A stretch of 64,000 nucleotides of DNA from Trichomonas vaginalis G3. Its lineage: Eukaryota > Parabasalia > Trichomonadida > Trichomonadidae. Every line of letters starts with the position of its first letter. Position 1 is the stretch's first letter. This document shows positions 60,837-64,000 of the stretch, one piece after another. Location: NCBI RefSeq assembly GCF_026262505.1, contig NC_067205.1, positions 14,570,001 to 14,634,000 of the forward strand. The letters are read 5' to 3'. The notes under the pieces were generated by a model that saw only the letters and a program-made list of their open reading frames with translations, ran no database searches and was not told where the DNA came from. The position numbers and the translations under genes are program-made.

Positions 60837-61080
60837 TTCTGAAAATATTTTTTTTCGAAAAAATTCGAAAAAAATTCTTAAAATTCAAAAATCCCTTAAT
60901 TCCTGAGGATTTTGGAAAAAAGTTTTTACATGAACATGTGTATATTATATGAAGTATATTGATAAGGTAAAAATCAAATTTTATTGCATATTCATCGAGA
61001 AAATAAACTAACGAATCCCTCAAAATTGAGAGGGTAATCCTCCTCCTCTCAAATAAACGTACATACGGGTGCACCCTTAA

Positions 61081-62753
61081 AAATAAAAAATTTCTACATT
61101 TTTATAAAGGTAGTCTCACGAAAATACGTTATTTTCCCGATGCCTTGGAAGCAGCTTTGCAGGTTACCCGTAAGGTAACCAGTAGAAGTTTCTGAGCAAG
61201 GATGAAGAAGATTAAAGAGCCTTTTTATTGCAAACGCTATATTTGTAAGTGTCTTTGTAGAACTTCTCATAAATTCAAAGATTTCCAAAAACGAATTTTT
61301 CGATTTTGATATAATAAATGATATTTAAACAAATTATAGATGTGTTTGCAATTAAAAAAATCCGAGTTAACTACAATATCTTCAATTTTTGTCGTTCACT
61401 TTTTCATGTCATACTGATAGCAAGAATACTCACCCAATTTGGTTACACTTCATGATAGTTTGAAGTAAAAAAATGCCACAGTTTTTTTTATTTGATATCG
61501 TTATCTAAATTTTGTACAGAAATGAAATAAATTATAATATGAAACGTGTGTTATTATGCTTGTTGGGAAACAATCCAATACTTATGTCTGAATGAAATGA
61601 TTATTTCTACGAGATTTTTCATATTCAGCTAATAATGCTATCAAAATCAAATAACAATAAAAAGTTATTTTGTACATAATGTAACTTAATCTTTAATACT
61701 ATATAGAACTTCGAAATACGACTAAACGGTGCGAGTTATGCGATTAAATACCTTTTTTTCGATCGAAACCTGAAAGTGAGGATAACTCAATGGGTAGGGG
61801 TATGGGTTCGACTTTTTCTATTGGGCAACTATTTTTTTCTTTTCATTGTTTCAGCATTTTTTTATGCGATTATGCATAATTATTTGATTTCCTATATATT
61901 CAATAATAAATTTGTTCCGAACTCTTAACAAATAAATAAATTTTTAGAATATTTAAATTTATAGCTCCCTACATTAATATAAAGTGTTCGAATAGTTCAT
62001 ATATAGTTTCTTTAAAATAATTTGTTTCATTTTAAATTGGTTTGGCACAATGCTTGACATAACATGCACAAAGCTATGCCATTTTAAAATATGTATATCA
62101 ATCAAGCCGATTAAGTCCATCCTAAACGAAAATCATCGATACTCATGAATTTATGATAGTCGTTCTTGATATAATTGCGCGTTTTAAAAAATGCTTACTT
62201 TTGAACACAGAACTATCTATCCATATTTATCAATGAAAGTTTATAAGATGCATTAATGACAAAACCTTACTTTATCAATTATAATCTTATCGAAATTTCA
62301 AACTACAATACTGTGGGGCAAATATTAAATAACCACTATGTTGCGGATTTTATGTAAGTCTGCAAACTGTAAAATGTAATTAAACACAATAAAAAAAAAT
62401 GTAAATTTTAATCGAGAAATTTAGCAATCTTAAAAGCCTTGATCGGCATCTTTTACAAGATGTTAGTAATGCATATTCAATAACTATGAAAATCTAGCCA
62501 AGCATGGATTTTTTCGAAAAAAAATTGTATTAAATTTCATTTTTCATTCTTTATACAAGTTTTAACCTTTGGTGCAATTATATCCTATCGCAAATGCATT
62601 ATTGACGTTATTACTTGGATACTTTTCATAACGCTAAATCTTCAAATTAGTTATGTGTTTGTTACTAATAGAAGTTGGAAAGGTATTAAAAAAGGAAATG
62701 TTAATAAATATACATGTTTAATTAAAAAACAAACAAGAATAAATTAAATAATT
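61081..62753. other. AT-rich intergenic region
   Basis: A 64-codon minus-strand frame (61094-61288) is unrecognised. A tRNA-like fragment lies near 61775-61830. Otherwise nothing can be supported. Confidence 0.55.
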
Positions 62754-63014
62754 TTATTTCTTAGGAAAGTCTAAGTTTTGTAATAGATAAATTGCTTTTT
62801 GTGTCTCTTCTTCATCAATTTCTGGATGTTGATTCTCAGGTGGCGGACTAATTAAAACATCATGGGCAATATCAAACCATTGTTTTAGTTCGTTGGCAGA
62901 AGGAAAATGATCTTCTTGTATTGGCGTTATTAATGATTGAAAATCATCAGTTGATTCTGCATTTTGGGAATTTTCCAAATTTTCATTTGGAAAATTTGAA
63001 TTTTGAGATATTGT
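62754..63014 (-). pseudogene. Possible host gene fragment (C-terminal)
   Basis: The open frame encodes an acidic stretch (STDDFQSLITPIQEDHFPSA, NELKQWFDIAHDVLISPPPE) ending LLQNLDFPKK. It has no ATG in frame before an upstream stop, so it is either a fragment or a fortuitous frame. Composition is more protein-like than its surroundings. Not recognised. Confidence 0.3.
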
Positions 63015-63730
63015 TTAAGCACTCAGATCTCATTTTTAAAATATCTGCACCAAATTCTTACATCTGATAATTTTCATGTGTAACCAATGTTTCCCAATCC
63101 ATTTGCCATACCCTACTAATCGCAAATTCATTCCCTTTAATTTTGTATTAAATTTAAATTCCAATCTTAATTTCTACATTATTTATGCTAACCCTTTAAA
63201 TTTTGTTCTTATTTATTCACCCTCAGATACAAATTTATTTAGAATGTATTCCTCTGAGGTCTATATTTGTATTCGAAAATAAAATCTTTAAAACTCTCTA
63301 AGTTATCATTTTCTCTTCAGATATCTAATATTTTTCTAATGACATAACTACTTTGGACGCATATCCAAATTCCAAAAAAAATATGGAAAAAATAAAAATG
63401 AAATTGAAAAATACAATTTTTGATATGTAAAAAGAGATTTTGAAAAAAATTGGGAAAAAGAGTATCTAATAAAATTGTTTGAGATCTATGTAGACATAGT
63501 TTTTACATTAAAAAATCAATAATATTGAAATTGATCTGAATATATCTTTTTTTTTAAAGTTTGAATGCATTAATCTCAAAGCATTTGATAAAATACTGGT
63601 TTTATTTCAAAATTCTAAATAATTTGTAATTAGATCTTTATGATGTAATTTAATTTTAAACAAGTACAGATAAAGAGAATCATAATAAAGGTGATCTATA
63701 TTGCTTAAGTAAAATTGAGTATAATAGATC
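63015..63730. other. AT-rich intergenic stretch
   Basis: No supported feature; a 68-codon plus-strand frame (63076-63282) looks fortuitous. Confidence 0.5.
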
Positions 63731-64000
63731 GATCTTAGCAACAAGATCTGAGGAAGTAGATTTGAGAGTCGAGAGTTGGGATCTTAGCAACAAGATCTGA
63801 GTAAGTAGATTTGAGAGTCGAGAGTTTGGATCTTAGCAACAAGATCTGAGGAAGTAGATTTGAGAGTCGAGAGTTTGGATCTTAGCAACAAGATCTGAGG
63901 AAGTAGATCTTAGCAACAAGATCTGAGGAAGTAGATTTGAGAGTCGAGAGTTTGGATCTTAGCAACAAGATCTGAGGAAGTAGATCTTAGCAACAAGATC
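63731..64000. repeat. Minisatellite, unit ~49 bp, running off the right edge
   Basis: GATCTTAGCAACAAGATCTG starts each unit at 63731, ~63780 and ~63829. A shorter ~28-bp variant (GATCTTAGCAACAAGATCTG, then AGGAAGTA) alternates near the end. The unit head carries the inverted pair GATCTT/AAGATC. Confidence 0.93.

Larger units (their letters stand above)
57329..61076 (-). mobile_element. TTAA-flanked element, copy 3, split by a hAT-like insertion
   Basis: Ends and flanks match copy 2 in reverse orientation, with TTAA at 57325-57328 and 61077-61080. Removing the insert at 58137-60836 and one 8-bp duplication leaves about the same length as copy 2. Confidence 0.9.

Noticed and set aside
63731-64000. 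A CRISPR-like array at the right edge
   Set aside because: Repeats are contiguous with no unique spacers, in a eukaryotic genome; it is a minisatellite.

Overview
The window looks like a piece of a Trichomonas vaginalis chromosome. It is very AT-rich, gene-poor and full of repeats. It carries two ~21.5 kb Maverick/Polinton elements, a MULE transposase gene, TTAA-type and hAT-type non-autonomous elements and satellites. At two gene starts a TCAYTW initiator lies just upstream of the ATG, as is typical of this protist. No rRNA or tRNA gene is complete here, and there is no CRISPR array.

Layout: 1-262 is the end of a TTAA-flanked repeat element. 821-1632 is the larger part of a DDE integrase gene whose first part lies at 23167-23335; Maverick 1 (1633-23166, target duplication TTTGTA) separates them. 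23336-26898 holds a tandem repeat, an atypical E2F-like gene (24448-25215), a complete TTAA element (25525-26569) and the 3' end of a host gene. Maverick 2 (26905-48293, target duplication GAGGTA) cuts that host gene; its 5' part is 48294-49153. 49154-64000 is an intergenic and repeat region with a MULE transposase gene (50834-52990), small inverted-repeat elements, a 4 x 120 bp tandem array, a third TTAA element split by a hAT-like element full of satellite (58137-60836), and a minisatellite at the right edge.

The two Mavericks are close relatives in opposite orientation, about 3.7 kb apart. Each encodes a double-jelly-roll major capsid protein, several candidate minor capsid proteins, a packaging ATPase, a protein-primed family B DNA polymerase, a Maverick integrase, a long phage-like fibre (collagen repeats, coiled coil, KADKNHTH modules, tail-collar end) and small virion-like proteins. 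Between integrase and polymerase each carries different accessory genes (KilA-N type, T5orf172 type, a coiled-coil cassette). Both elements look broken, with about ten breaks each, yet they are young: the terminal repeats within each element are almost identical.

The most unusual signals are: (1) a dispersed family of GC-rich twin hairpins with 2-3-base loops, in and between Maverick genes, whose stems co-vary between copies; (2) a GGTGAGATCTCACC palindrome with half-site iterons at the Maverick ends and around accessory genes, with a co-varying GTTAGATCTAAC version in Maverick 2; (3) a shared leader reused upstream of unrelated accessory genes; (4) a perfect three-way-junction palindrome at 54334-54395.
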